Assembly: GCF_006517255.1 (NCBI RefSeq)
Contig: NZ_CP041185.1
Location: 4,402,001-4,466,000, forward strand
Direction of reading: 5' to 3'
Source of the DNA: Janthinobacterium tructae
GTDB lineage: Bacteria > Pseudomonadota > Gammaproteobacteria > Burkholderiales > Burkholderiaceae_D
Length of the DNA: 64,000 nt
Positions 24,968 to 33,334 of the stretch are shown one piece after another (position 1 is the stretch's first letter; each line of letters starts with the position of its first letter). Made by a program: the position numbers and the translations under genes. Below the pieces are notes generated by a model, which was not told the DNA's origin, ran no database searches, and worked only from the letters and a program-made list of their open reading frames with translations.

Positions 24968-26608
24968 ATGGCCGCGAGTTTGCGCAGTCTGCAAATCCGG
25001 CAGACCTTGATCCTGATCGTCCTGACGATCATTTATCTGTGCTTCGAGCTGGGCTTCAATGCCCGCCTGCTCGACGTGGTGGGCGGCGACGTCAAGCCGC
25101 ACGACGTGGAGGGCGTGGAATTCTATGGCCGCAGCCTGTCGGGCATCGCCGCCGCGCTGGTGGTGCTGCAACTGATGTGGCGCCGCCGCCTGAAGAACAA
25201 TGGCAGCGGCCCCAGCTGGAAAAAGATCATCTTCTGCTGCGTCGCCACGGCGGCGGTCGTCTTCGGCATTTTGAAAACCACGGTCACGGTGCTGGTCGAA
25301 ACGCGCGATGCGCAGTTTCGCCGCCTGGCTTTCAACACCACCCTGATGCAGCGCTCGCTGGTGGGCGGCAGCCTGCAACTGCAGGGTCTGGTCGATGATC
25401 CCACCCTGTTTGCCAAGCCCGAAGGCAAGGCCTTCCTGGCGCTGTTCCCGTTCCTGGCCGTCTCGGTCGGCCACCTCGACGAACGCATGGAGCCCGCCAA
25501 GGAACAGTTGATCAATTTCAACGTCCGCAAGATCGCCGGCGGCGCGGCCGGTTACTATGACAAGTACCAGCAGGCGATTGGCGAGGTGCACGAGAAGTGG
25601 AAATTGTATTCGGGTATCATTCCCGACGACGATGCGGGCTTGCGCCAGCAGCAGGAATCGGCATGGAGCGATTACCGGCAAAGCCTGTCACGCCATGGTT
25701 GGCAACCGGAATCGGTGCCGGCGCGCCGGCGCGCGGCGGTGGTCAATAATGTGCGTAAAAAGGTGCCCGTATCGGCCAACTGGCATCCTGCCGATCAATT
25801 GAGTTTCCGCGCCGCCGTCAAGCGCCGCTATGCGTCGGAAGCGGCCAGCAAGGGCTTGAACATCAAGGGCGAGCGCATTCCACCGGGCTTGTCCTTCCCC
25901 GCTTTCGTGGCGCGCCCCGGCATCCAGGCCGTGCTGCGCGACGGGCCGGACGGCGGCGACGGCAGCGAAGCGAGCAAGGGCTTGCGGCTGCCGAAAGGCG
26001 CCGTGGTGCAGGATGCGTATGCGAGCCCCGCCGAGTTCAGCCGTCTGTTCGACCAGTTCGCCGCGCGCCAGACGGCGGAAAAGCTGGTGGAATACCGCGC
26101 CAGCCGCAGCGACTTCGAGGTGGGCGGCAAGTACTATGCAGAGGGCAAGGAAGCGGCGCGCGCGGCCATCGTGCCGCCCGTGGCCCTGTTCTTCTCGCTG
26201 CTGGGCGCCATCGGCCACTTTTCGAAACTGCTGTACCTGATCGCCACGGTGGGCTTGCTGGTGCTGGCGGCACGGCGCGGCGAACAGGCGGGCGCCGATG
26301 GCCAGCTGAGCCGCCGTTCCGCCTGGATCGCCACGGGCGTGCTGGCCGGCGCCTTCCTGGGAACCTGGGGCATCTTGTCCCTGCTCGACAACAACGTCAC
26401 GAAGAGCGACTTGTTCCGCCAGATGCTGGACTGGAACCGCCAGGCGGCCGACGACAGCACGCGCTGGCAAATCGCCGGCAAGGGCTTGCTGGCCAATATC
26501 ACGCACGTCGTGGCGGTGGGGCAGGGCTACAGCTACCCCGTCAACGAAGCGATCCGCATCAATGTTTTGCAGGGACTCGAATATGGTTATCATCCGCAAC
26601 AAAAATAA
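24968..26608 (+). CDS. Multi-pass membrane protein of unknown function
   Basis: The 546-residue protein has three hydrophobic helices at the N-terminus (about 11-31, 54-70, 86-106), a soluble middle of about 280 residues, and about three helices near residues 394-475. The middle is rich in Arg, Lys and Gln and has no motif I recognise. The gene starts one base after the lipoprotein stop and overlaps the GDPD-like gene by 26 bases, indicating coupled translation. It may be an envelope channel or scaffold, which is an inference from topology only. Confidence 0.72.
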   Translation: MAASLRSLQIRQTLILIVLTIIYLCFELGFNARLLDVVGGDVKPHDVEGVEFYGRSLSGIAAALVVLQLMWRRRLKNNGSGPSWKKIIFCCVATAAVVFGILKTTVTVLVETRDAQFRRLAFNTTLMQRSLVGGSLQLQGLVDDPTLFAKPEGKAFLALFPFLAVSVGHLDERMEPAKEQLINFNVRKIAGGAAGYYDKYQQAIGEVHEKWKLYSGIIPDDDAGLRQQQESAWSDYRQSLSRHGWQPESVPARRRAAVVNNVRKKVPVSANWHPADQLSFRAAVKRRYASEAASKGLNIKGERIPPGLSFPAFVARPGIQAVLRDGPDGGDGSEASKGLRLPKGAVVQDAYASPAEFSRLFDQFAARQTAEKLVEYRASRSDFEVGGKYYAEGKEAARAAIVPPVALFFSLLGAIGHFSKLLYLIATVGLLVLAARRGEQAGADGQLSRRSAWIATGVLAGAFLGTWGILSLLDNNVTKSDLFRQMLDWNRQAADDSTRWQIAGKGLLANITHVVAVGQGYSYPVNEAIRINVLQGLEYGYHPQQK

Positions 26609-27494
26609 GGCGGCCGCACTGGCCTTGCTGCTCTGCATGACCAGCACGGCTGTACAGGCCGACTGCCTGGGCATGAAGGTGCATGCCCACCGTGGCGCCG
26701 GCAATGCGCCGGAAAACTCGCTGAGCGCCCTGCGCAACACGTATTTCGGTACCTGGGACGGCGTCGAGACGGATTTGCAACTGCTGGGCGACGGCAGCTG
26801 GGTGGTGCACCACGACTTGCTGACGGGCAGAGTCGTCGATACGGGCTCGCCCCGCACCGTGAAACAATTGACGGCCGACGACTGGCGCGCCGCCAGCATG
26901 AAGAACCGCGGCGTGGTCACGGCGGAAACGCCGCCCTTCGTCAGCGATGTTGCCAGCCTGGCGACGGCTTTCCCGGCCAAAACCCTGAATGCGGAAATCA
27001 AGGATGTCGTGTCGTCGTGCGCGCCCATCGCCACCCTGGTGGGGCAATTGCGTGCAAATATCAAGCATGGCAACTGGTTTTTGACCTCGGGCGTGCCGAA
27101 CAACCTGGCGTGCGCGCGCCGCGCCGATCCGCAGGGTTATCTGGGCTTGCTGGTGTTTGACGCGCGCAATGCACAGGCGGCCGGTGCGAACCGGGTCAGC
27201 CGCTATATCGCGAAAAATGCCCGCCCACCCAAGCTGGACAAACCGTGGCTGCAGCGCGTGCAGCAGCAGATCGGCATGCCCGCCGGCGTGCACGTGGATG
27301 CGCGCAGCCTCGACGCCAACCCGAATTTGCTGATGGATGCCGCCAGCCTGAACATGCCCGTCTTCGTCTACGCCGTCGATGGCGACTCGGCCCTGGCCGC
27401 GTCCTTGCTGCGCGCCCAGCAGCGCAGCCACCGCTGGCCCAGCGGCGTCATTCTTGATGGCAATCCCGAAACGTTTTGCGCGATGATGAAATAA
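26583..27494 (+). CDS. Exported glycerophosphodiester phosphodiesterase-like protein (GDPD family)
   Basis: The mature protein has the GDPD signature: HRGAGNAPENSLSAL with the catalytic His, then GVETDLQLLGDGSWVVHHD with the metal-binding Glu and Asp and a second His, and a further Glu in NAEIKD. The ATG at 26583 opens a signal peptide (cleavage near VQA-DC) and follows AGGGA; an ATG at 26562 is less likely. The protein has 303 residues. The family hydrolyses glycerophosphodiesters, and some members act on lysophospholipids or are toxins. Here it would act in the periplasm or outside. Confidence 0.83.
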   Translation: MVIIRNKNKAAALALLLCMTSTAVQADCLGMKVHAHRGAGNAPENSLSALRNTYFGTWDGVETDLQLLGDGSWVVHHDLLTGRVVDTGSPRTVKQLTADDWRAASMKNRGVVTAETPPFVSDVASLATAFPAKTLNAEIKDVVSSCAPIATLVGQLRANIKHGNWFLTSGVPNNLACARRADPQGYLGLLVFDARNAQAAGANRVSRYIAKNARPPKLDKPWLQRVQQQIGMPAGVHVDARSLDANPNLLMDAASLNMPVFVYAVDGDSALAASLLRAQQRSHRWPSGVILDGNPETFCAMMK

Positions 27495-27506
27495 GTACTC
27501 CCTGAT

Positions 27507-27536
27507 CTGCTGCACGGCGGTTTTGCCGTGCAGCAG
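27507..27536 (+). repeat. Perfect 12-bp hairpin after the GDPD gene
   Basis: CTGCTGCACGGC (27507-27518) pairs with GCCGTGCAGCAG (27525-27536) around a 6-base loop. No T-tract follows, so it may stabilise the 3' end of the message. The true terminator appears to be the next one. Confidence 0.6.
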
Positions 27537-27570
27537 AGCGCCTTGCCGCCCCAGAAATAGCCGCGTCCAA

Positions 27571-27593
27571 CGGCCCGTGCAGGGCCGCTTTTT
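27571..27593 (+). terminator. Rho-independent terminator of the sigma/anti-sigma operon
   Basis: CGGCCC-GTGCA-GGGCCG (27571-27587) is followed by CTTTTT. It lies 77 bases after the GDPD stop codon and before the LacI promoter. Confidence 0.8.
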
Positions 27594-27627
27594 GCACACC
27601 TTTTGCGCACCGCAGCATCGATAATGT

Positions 27628-27675
27628 TTGCATCGCGCGCGCGACTGGCCTATAAATGTAATCGATTACATTTAT
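27628..27675 (+). promoter_or_regulatory. Promoter with LacI-family operator
   Basis: TTGCAT (27628-27633), a 17-base spacer and TATAAA (27651-27656) form a sigma70-like promoter. A perfect 24-bp palindrome (27652-27675, half-site ATAAATGTAATC) overlaps the -10 box. Its core TGTAATCGATTACA matches the style of LacI/GalR operators with a central CG. It ends 12 bases before the regulator start, so autorepression is likely. Confidence 0.8.
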
Positions 27676-27687
27676 TTGACAAACCCC

Positions 27688-28713
27688 ATGCCGCCAGCCG
27701 TTCCATCCTCTTTGCCGACAGAAACCGTCTCCATCAGCGCCGTCGCCGCGCATGCGGGGGTGTCGGTGGCCACCGTCTCGCGCGTGATGAACGAGCAGGC
27801 AGGGGTGCGGGCGCCCACGCGCGACAAGGTGCTCGCGTCCGTGGCGGCGCTCGGCTACCGCATGAACCACCTGGCGCGCAGCTTGCGCACGGCCGAGAGC
27901 CGCATGCTGCTGACCATGGTGCCCGACGTGGGCAACCCGTTTTATGCGCAAATCGTGCGCGGCATCGATACGGTGGCGCGCGAACACGGCTATTTCGTGC
28001 TGCTGTGCGACACGGGCGCCGATGCGGGCCGCGAGCGCTCGTATTTCGATTTGCTGCGCATGCACCGCGCCGATGGCGCCATCTGCCTCGACCCGGACAC
28101 GGTGCAGCACGCCCTGTCGCATGAATCCGTCAGCCTGCCCTGGGTGGCCTGCTGCGAATTCGACCCCGCCGTGGCCGTGCCCTATGTCGGCATCGACAAC
28201 CACCGCGCCGCCTCCGACGCCGTCGGGCACCTGCTGGCGCGCGGCCACACGCGCATCGGCCTGATCAATTCGGACGAGCGCTATCTGTACGCGCGGCAAC
28301 GCCAGCAAGGTTATCTGGACACCCTGGCGGGCGCCGGCCTGCCGGTGCAGCCGCAGTGGGTGCACACGGTGCAAAGCCTCGATTACGAAGCGGGCACGGC
28401 CGCCACCCTGCAGATGATGGCCCAGCCCGATGCGCCGACGGCCATCTTTGCCGTCTCCGACACCCTGGCCATCGGCGTCTTGAGCGCGCTGCGCCAGTTG
28501 GGAAAACGCGTACCGGAAGACGTGGCCGTCATCGGCTTCGACGATATCGCCATCGCCGCGCAGATAGCTCCCGGCCTCACCACCATCGCCCAGCCGATGC
28601 GCGAGCTGGGCGAGACGGCGGCGCGATTATTGCTGCAGCGATTGGCCAACCCGGCGGCCAGCGTGCCTGGCGTGCTGCTGCAACACCGATTAATTCTGCG
28701 AGGGAGTGCATAG
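27688..28713 (+). CDS. LacI-family transcriptional regulator, first gene of a sugar operon
   Basis: This 341-residue regulator has the LacI helix-turn-helix SISAVAAHAGVSVATVSRVMNE (about 13-34), the hinge helix NHLARSLRT and a periplasmic-binding-like effector domain. The ATG at 27688 was chosen because the operator lies immediately upstream. The stop overlaps the GTG start of the ABC ATPase by one base, so regulator and transporter are translationally coupled. The effector is unknown and probably the transported sugar or an intermediate. Confidence 0.9.
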   Translation: MPPAVPSSLPTETVSISAVAAHAGVSVATVSRVMNEQAGVRAPTRDKVLASVAALGYRMNHLARSLRTAESRMLLTMVPDVGNPFYAQIVRGIDTVAREHGYFVLLCDTGADAGRERSYFDLLRMHRADGAICLDPDTVQHALSHESVSLPWVACCEFDPAVAVPYVGIDNHRAASDAVGHLLARGHTRIGLINSDERYLYARQRQQGYLDTLAGAGLPVQPQWVHTVQSLDYEAGTAATLQMMAQPDAPTAIFAVSDTLAIGVLSALRQLGKRVPEDVAVIGFDDIAIAAQIAPGLTTIAQPMRELGETAARLLLQRLANPAASVPGVLLQHRLILRGSA

Positions 28714-30200
28714 TGAGCGTTGCCGTCGGTTTCGATGGGGTCTGCAAGGATTTCGGCCCCGTGCGCGTCTTGCATGGCGTCAGTTTTACCTTGTCGCCCG
28801 GGCGCGTGTATGGCTTGCTGGGCGAAAACGGCGCCGGCAAGTCGACCCTGATGAAAATCCTTGCCGGCTACGAAGCTGTGAGCGAAGGGCAGCTGCTGAT
28901 CGATGGCCAGCCCCGGCATTTCAGCAGTTCGCGCGCGGCGGAGTCTGCCGGTATCGTGCTGATCCACCAGGAATTCAACCTGGCAGAACACCTGACGGTG
29001 GCGCAGAACATGTTCCTGGGCCATGAGAAAACGCGTGGCTGGCTGCTGGACGAAGCCGCCATGCGCGAAGAAGCCTCGCGCTATTTGAAACAGGTGGGGC
29101 TGGAGGTGTCGCCCGAGACGAAAATCCGCGACCTGATCGTCGCCGAGAAACAACTTGTGGAAATCGCCAAGGCCCTGTCGCGCCGCGCCCGCTTCCTGAT
29201 CATGGATGAACCGACGGCCACCCTGACGTCGTCCGAAACCCAACGCCTGTTCGCCGTCATGGCGCAGCTGAAAGCGGACGGTGTCACCATTTTGTATATC
29301 TCGCACAAGCTCGATGAAGTGGAGCGCAACACGGACGAAGTCATCGTCATGCGCGACGGGCGTTTCGTCACGCGCGAGCCGACGGCCAGCCTGAGCCGCC
29401 AGCAGATGGCGAACCTGATGGTGGGACGCGAATTGTCCGACATGTTCCCCGCCAAAGTGCCGCTGGCGCCCGATGCCCCGATCCTGCTGAAGGTTGACGG
29501 CCTCTGCGTGCCCGGCTGGTCGAAAGACCTGTCGTTCGAGGTGCGCGCCGGTGAAGTGCTGGGCTTTGCTGGCCTGGTGGGCGCGGGGCGCACGGAATCG
29601 TTCGAGGCACTGCTGGGCTTGCGCCCGCGCAGCGCGGGCAAGATCTTTCTCAATGGCCAGCCCGTGGACATCCGCACGCCCAGGCAAGCGATGCAGCACG
29701 GCATGACCTACCTGAGCGAAGACCGCAAGGGCAAGGGCTTGCACGTGAACCTGGGCTTGCGCGAAAACCTCACCATGATGACGCTGCAGCGCTATGCGCG
29801 GCCGTGGCTCGATGTCAAGGCGGAGAAGGCGGCGCTGGCCAAGGCGGTGCTGGACTTCAATATCCGCACGGGCGACCTGGACAGCCGCGCGCGCATGCTG
29901 TCGGGCGGCAATCAGCAAAAGCTGGCGCTGGCGAAATATCTGCATTCGGACCCCCGTGTCGTCGTGCTCGATGAGCCGAGCCGTGGCGTGGACGTGGGCG
30001 CCAAGCGCGACATTTACTTTCTGATCCACCGCCTGGCCGCCGAAGGGCGCGCCGTGATCGTGATTTCATCGGAACTGATCGAATTGATCGGCCTGTGCCA
30101 CCGGGTCGCGGTGATGCGCGCCGGTACCTTGCAAGCCACCCTGTCTGCTGACCACCTGACCGAAGAGGAGTTGATTGCCCATGCAACCGGCACGCACTGA
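28713..30200 (+). CDS. Sugar ABC transporter ATPase (RbsA/AraG/XylG family)
   Basis: This 495-residue two-domain ABC ATPase energises CUT2 sugar import. Domain one has Walker [10 protein letters not shown] and Walker [13 protein letters not shown]. Domain two has the degenerate P-loop [10 protein letters not shown] with an intact LSGGNQQK and [11 protein letters not shown]. The start is GTG 28713, behind AGGGAG and inside the regulator stop codon. It works with the permease and binding protein that follow. The substrate cannot be read from the ATPase. Confidence 0.92.
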   Translation: MSVAVGFDGVCKDFGPVRVLHGVSFTLSPGRVYGLLGENGAGKSTLMKILAGYEAVSEGQLLIDGQPRHFSSSRAAESAGIVLIHQEFNLAEHLTVAQNMFLGHEKTRGWLLDEAAMREEASRYLKQVGLEVSPETKIRDLIVAEKQLVEIAKALSRRARFLIMDEPTATLTSSETQRLFAVMAQLKADGVTILYISHKLDEVERNTDEVIVMRDGRFVTREPTASLSRQQMANLMVGRELSDMFPAKVPLAPDAPILLKVDGLCVPGWSKDLSFEVRAGEVLGFAGLVGAGRTESFEALLGLRPRSAGKIFLNGQPVDIRTPRQAMQHGMTYLSEDRKGKGLHVNLGLRENLTMMTLQRYARPWLDVKAEKAALAKAVLDFNIRTGDLDSRARMLSGGNQQKLALAKYLHSDPRVVVLDEPSRGVDVGAKRDIYFLIHRLAAEGRAVIVISSELIELIGLCHRVAVMRAGTLQATLSADHLTEEELIAHATGTH

Positions 30201-31188
30201 CACCACCGTATCCCCTATAGCTCGATTCGGCGCGCGCATCAAGGGCTTTGGCCCCGTGCTGGGCTTGCTGGCCCTGTGCATCGCGGGCACCTTGCTCAAC
30301 GGCGATTTCGCCACGCTGGACAACCTGATGAACGTGCTCACGCGCACGGCCTTCATCGGCATCATCGCCGTGGGCATGACCTTTGTCATCATTTCCGGCG
30401 GCATCGATTTATCGGTGGGATCGATGGCGGCGCTGATCGCCGGCTGCATGATCTATTTCATGAATGCGCTGGCGCAAGGCGCGGGCGGCGACCTGGCACC
30501 GATCACCATGCTGGTGCTGGGCATCGCCATGGCCCTGGTGCTGGGCGCCGGATTCGGCCTGATGCATGGCCTCCTGATCAGCAAGGGCAATATCGAACCG
30601 TTCATCGTCACTCTGGGCACCCTGGGCATCTTCCGCGCCGTGCTCACTTACCTGGCCGATGGCGGCGCCCTGACCCTGGACGCCACCCTGTCCGAGCTGT
30701 ACAGCCCCGTGTACTACACCAGCGTGCTGGGTGCGCCGATCCCGATCTGGATTTTCCTGTTCGTCGCGGCGGCCGGCGCCGTCATCCTCAACCGCACCAC
30801 GTTCGGCCGCCACGTGCAGGCGATTGGTTCTAACGAGCAAGTGGCGCGCTATGCGGCCATCAACGTCGACAAGGTGAAAATCGCCACCTACATGCTGCTG
30901 GGCGTGTGCGTGGGCATCGCCACGGTGCTGTATGTGCCGCGCCTGGGCTCGGCCACGCCGACCACTGGCTTGCTGTGGGAACTCGAAGCGATCGCTGCCG
31001 TCGTCGTGGGCGGCACGGCCCTGAAAGGGGGAGAGGGGCGCATCGTCGGCACCGTGATCGGCGCCATCCTGCTCTCCGTGATCAGCAATATCCTGAATTT
31101 GACCAGCATCATCAGTGTCTACCTGAATGCCGCAGTGCAAGGCGTGGTGATCATCGCCGTCGCCTTCCTGCAGCGAGGCCGCAAATAA
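30181..31188 (+). CDS. Sugar ABC transporter permease (RbsC family)
   Basis: This inner-membrane permease has 335 residues, about eight to ten helices and the signature [20 protein letters not shown]. The ATG at 30181 follows GAGGAG and overlaps the end of the ATPase gene. A TTG two codons upstream is an alternative. A single permease gene implies a homodimeric channel, unlike the heterodimeric YtfT-YjfF-like system encoded earlier in the window. Confidence 0.9.
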   Translation: MQPARTDTTVSPIARFGARIKGFGPVLGLLALCIAGTLLNGDFATLDNLMNVLTRTAFIGIIAVGMTFVIISGGIDLSVGSMAALIAGCMIYFMNALAQGAGGDLAPITMLVLGIAMALVLGAGFGLMHGLLISKGNIEPFIVTLGTLGIFRAVLTYLADGGALTLDATLSELYSPVYYTSVLGAPIPIWIFLFVAAAGAVILNRTTFGRHVQAIGSNEQVARYAAINVDKVKIATYMLLGVCVGIATVLYVPRLGSATPTTGLLWELEAIAAVVVGGTALKGGEGRIVGTVIGAILLSVISNILNLTSIISVYLNAAVQGVVIIAVAFLQRGRK

Positions 31189-31249
31189 AAACACAGCGGC
31201 GTTCTGAAAGGGCAGCCAACGGGCGCCCAGAACCTTGGAGGAGAGCAGC

Positions 31250-32227
31250 ATGAAGAGCTTTAGACGGGTAGCAGGGGTAGCAGGGATGGCAGTGCTGGTG
31301 ATGCAGGCGTGGGCGCTGCCGATGGGGCAGGCGCAGGCGGCAGAGAAATTGGTGGTGGGCGTGGCCATCCCCACGGCCACGCACAGTTTTACCTCGGGCA
31401 TCGTGTGGTGGGCGAACCAGGCCAAGGCGGAGCTGGAAAAAGCCCATCCGGGCGTGAAAATCATCGTCAAGACGGCCGCCACGGCGCCCGAGCAGGCGAA
31501 CCAGTTGCAGGACATGTTGACGGTGAACAAGATCAACACCCTGGTCATCTTCCCCATCGAATCGGCATCGCTGACGCAGCCCGTGGCGCAAGTCAAAAAC
31601 AAGGGCGTCTATGTGACGGTGGTGGATCGTGGCTTGACGAACACGCAGTCGCAGGATGCCTACATTGCGGGCGACAACACGGCGTTTGGCAAGCTGCCGG
31701 CCGAGTACCTGGCGAAAAGCCTGAACGGCAAGGGCAATATCGTCGTGCTGCGCGGCATGCCGACCACCCTGGACAACGAGCGCTACGATGCATTCAGTGC
31801 CGTGATGAAGGGTCATCCCGAGATCAAGGTCCTGGATGCCAAGTACGGCAACTGGAACCGCGACGATGCCTTCAAGGTCATGCAGGATTATCTGACCCGC
31901 TTCAAGCACATCGACGCCGTCTGGGCCGCCGATGACGACATGGCCATCGGCGTGCAAAAGGCCATTGCGCAAGCCAAGCGCACGGACATCAAGCAAGTGT
32001 TCGGCGGCGCTGGCGCGAAGGGCGCCGTGAAGAAGATCATGGACGGCTCCGACCCGCTGATCGTGGCCGACGTCTCGTACTCGCCGAAGTTCATGTACGA
32101 CGCCATCAAGCTGACGACGGAAGCGCGCCTGAAAGGTGATAAATTGCCGGCCAACACGATCATCCCCTCGGTGCTGATCACGCGCGAGAATGCCAAGCAG
32201 TTTTACTTTCCGAACTCGCCTTTTTAA
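31250..32227 (+). CDS. Sugar ABC transporter substrate-binding protein
   Basis: This 325-residue periplasmic binding protein of the ribose type has a signal peptide (cleavage near AQA-AE, about residues 24-28). The mature domain begins KLVVGVAIPTATHSFTSG. The ATG at 31250 follows the very strong GGAGGAGAG, which fits the high expression usual for binding proteins. The position last in the transporter trio, ahead of two metabolic genes, suggests its ligand is oxidised by them. The sugar is unknown. Confidence 0.9.
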   Translation: MKSFRRVAGVAGMAVLVMQAWALPMGQAQAAEKLVVGVAIPTATHSFTSGIVWWANQAKAELEKAHPGVKIIVKTAATAPEQANQLQDMLTVNKINTLVIFPIESASLTQPVAQVKNKGVYVTVVDRGLTNTQSQDAYIAGDNTAFGKLPAEYLAKSLNGKGNIVVLRGMPTTLDNERYDAFSAVMKGHPEIKVLDAKYGNWNRDDAFKVMQDYLTRFKHIDAVWAADDDMAIGVQKAIAQAKRTDIKQVFGGAGAKGAVKKIMDGSDPLIVADVSYSPKFMYDAIKLTTEARLKGDKLPANTIIPSVLITRENAKQFYFPNSPF

Positions 32228-32272
32228 CCGAACCTCCTCCAGGGCCAGCGTCCTGGGGGCTAAAGGATACCC

Positions 32273-33325
32273 ATGAAAACCATCCAGGGCCCGGCCATCT
32301 TCCTGGCCCAGTTTCTCGGCGACGAGCCGCCGTTCGACTCGCTCGAGCACCTGGCGCAATGGGCGGCCGGCCTGGGCTACAAGGGCTTGCAGCTGCCCAC
32401 GGCGCCGCGCCTGTTCGATCTGGAGCAGGCGGCGGCCAGCCAGCAGTATTGTGACAACGTGAAAGCCCTGCTGGCGCGCCACGGCTTGCAGGTGACGGAA
32501 TTGTCGACGCACTTGCAGGGCCAGCTGATCGCCGTGCATCCGGCCTACGATGCCCTGTTCGACGGTTTTGCACCCGAGCACGTGCGCGGCGACTCGGCGG
32601 CCCGTACGGCGTGGGCCACGCAGCAATTGCTGTGGGCGGCCAGCGCCTCGCAGCGCCTGGGTTTGACTGCGCACGTGACGTTTTCCGGCGCGCTGGCCTG
32701 GCCCTACCTGTATCCGTGGCCGCAGCGCCCGGCGGGACTGGTGGAGACGGCATTCGCGGAACTGGCCAGGCGCTGGCTGCCCATCCTCGATGCGTTCGAT
32801 GTGGCCGGCGTGGACCTTTGCTATGAGCTGCATCCGGGCGAGGACTTGCACGACGGCGTGACCTTCGAGCGCTTCCTGGCCGCCGTCAGCGACCACCGGC
32901 GCGCGTCCATCTTGTACGACCCCAGCCACTTCGTGCTGCAGCAGCTCGATTACCTCGCTTTCATTGACATTTATCATGCGCGCATCAAGGCCTTCCACGT
33001 CAAAGATGCGGAATTCCGGCCCAACGGGCGCCAGGGCGTGTATGGCGGCTATGGCGACTGGCAAGACCGGGCCGGGCGCTTCCGCTCGCTGGGTGATGGG
33101 CAGATCGATTTCAAGGCGATTTTTTCGAAGATGGCGCAATACGATTTCCCTGGCTGGGCCGTGCTGGAATGGGAATGCTGTCTGAAGCACCCGGAGGATG
33201 GGGCGGCCGAAGGGGCGCGTTTTATAAGTGAACACATCATCCACGTGGCCGAACGCGCGTTCGACGATTTCGCCGGCAGCGCGGTGGATCAGGAGCAAAT
33301 TCATCACTTGCTTGGCTTGAAATAG
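32273..33325 (+). CDS. Sugar phosphate isomerase/epimerase-like TIM-barrel protein
   Basis: This 350-residue protein of the xylose-isomerase-like TIM-barrel superfamily has likely metal ligands in CYELHPGEDLHDG (Glu, His), ILYDPSHFVLQQ (Asp, His), AFHVKDAEF (His, Asp) and VLEWECC (Glu). Members isomerise, epimerise or dehydrate sugars and cyclitols, and often accompany Gfo/Idh/MocA dehydrogenases in 3-keto-sugar or inositol-like pathways. AAAGGAT precedes the ATG. The reaction is not determined by the sequence. Confidence 0.82.
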   Translation: MKTIQGPAIFLAQFLGDEPPFDSLEHLAQWAAGLGYKGLQLPTAPRLFDLEQAAASQQYCDNVKALLARHGLQVTELSTHLQGQLIAVHPAYDALFDGFAPEHVRGDSAARTAWATQQLLWAASASQRLGLTAHVTFSGALAWPYLYPWPQRPAGLVETAFAELARRWLPILDAFDVAGVDLCYELHPGEDLHDGVTFERFLAAVSDHRRASILYDPSHFVLQQLDYLAFIDIYHARIKAFHVKDAEFRPNGRQGVYGGYGDWQDRAGRFRSLGDGQIDFKAIFSKMAQYDFPGWAVLEWECCLKHPEDGAAEGARFISEHIIHVAERAFDDFAGSAVDQEQIHHLLGLK

Positions 33326-33334
33326 GGAGACGAC

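Noticed and set aside
27507..27536. Main terminator of the GDPD operon
   Set aside because: The stem is strong but no T-run follows. The structure at 27571-27593 fits a terminator better.
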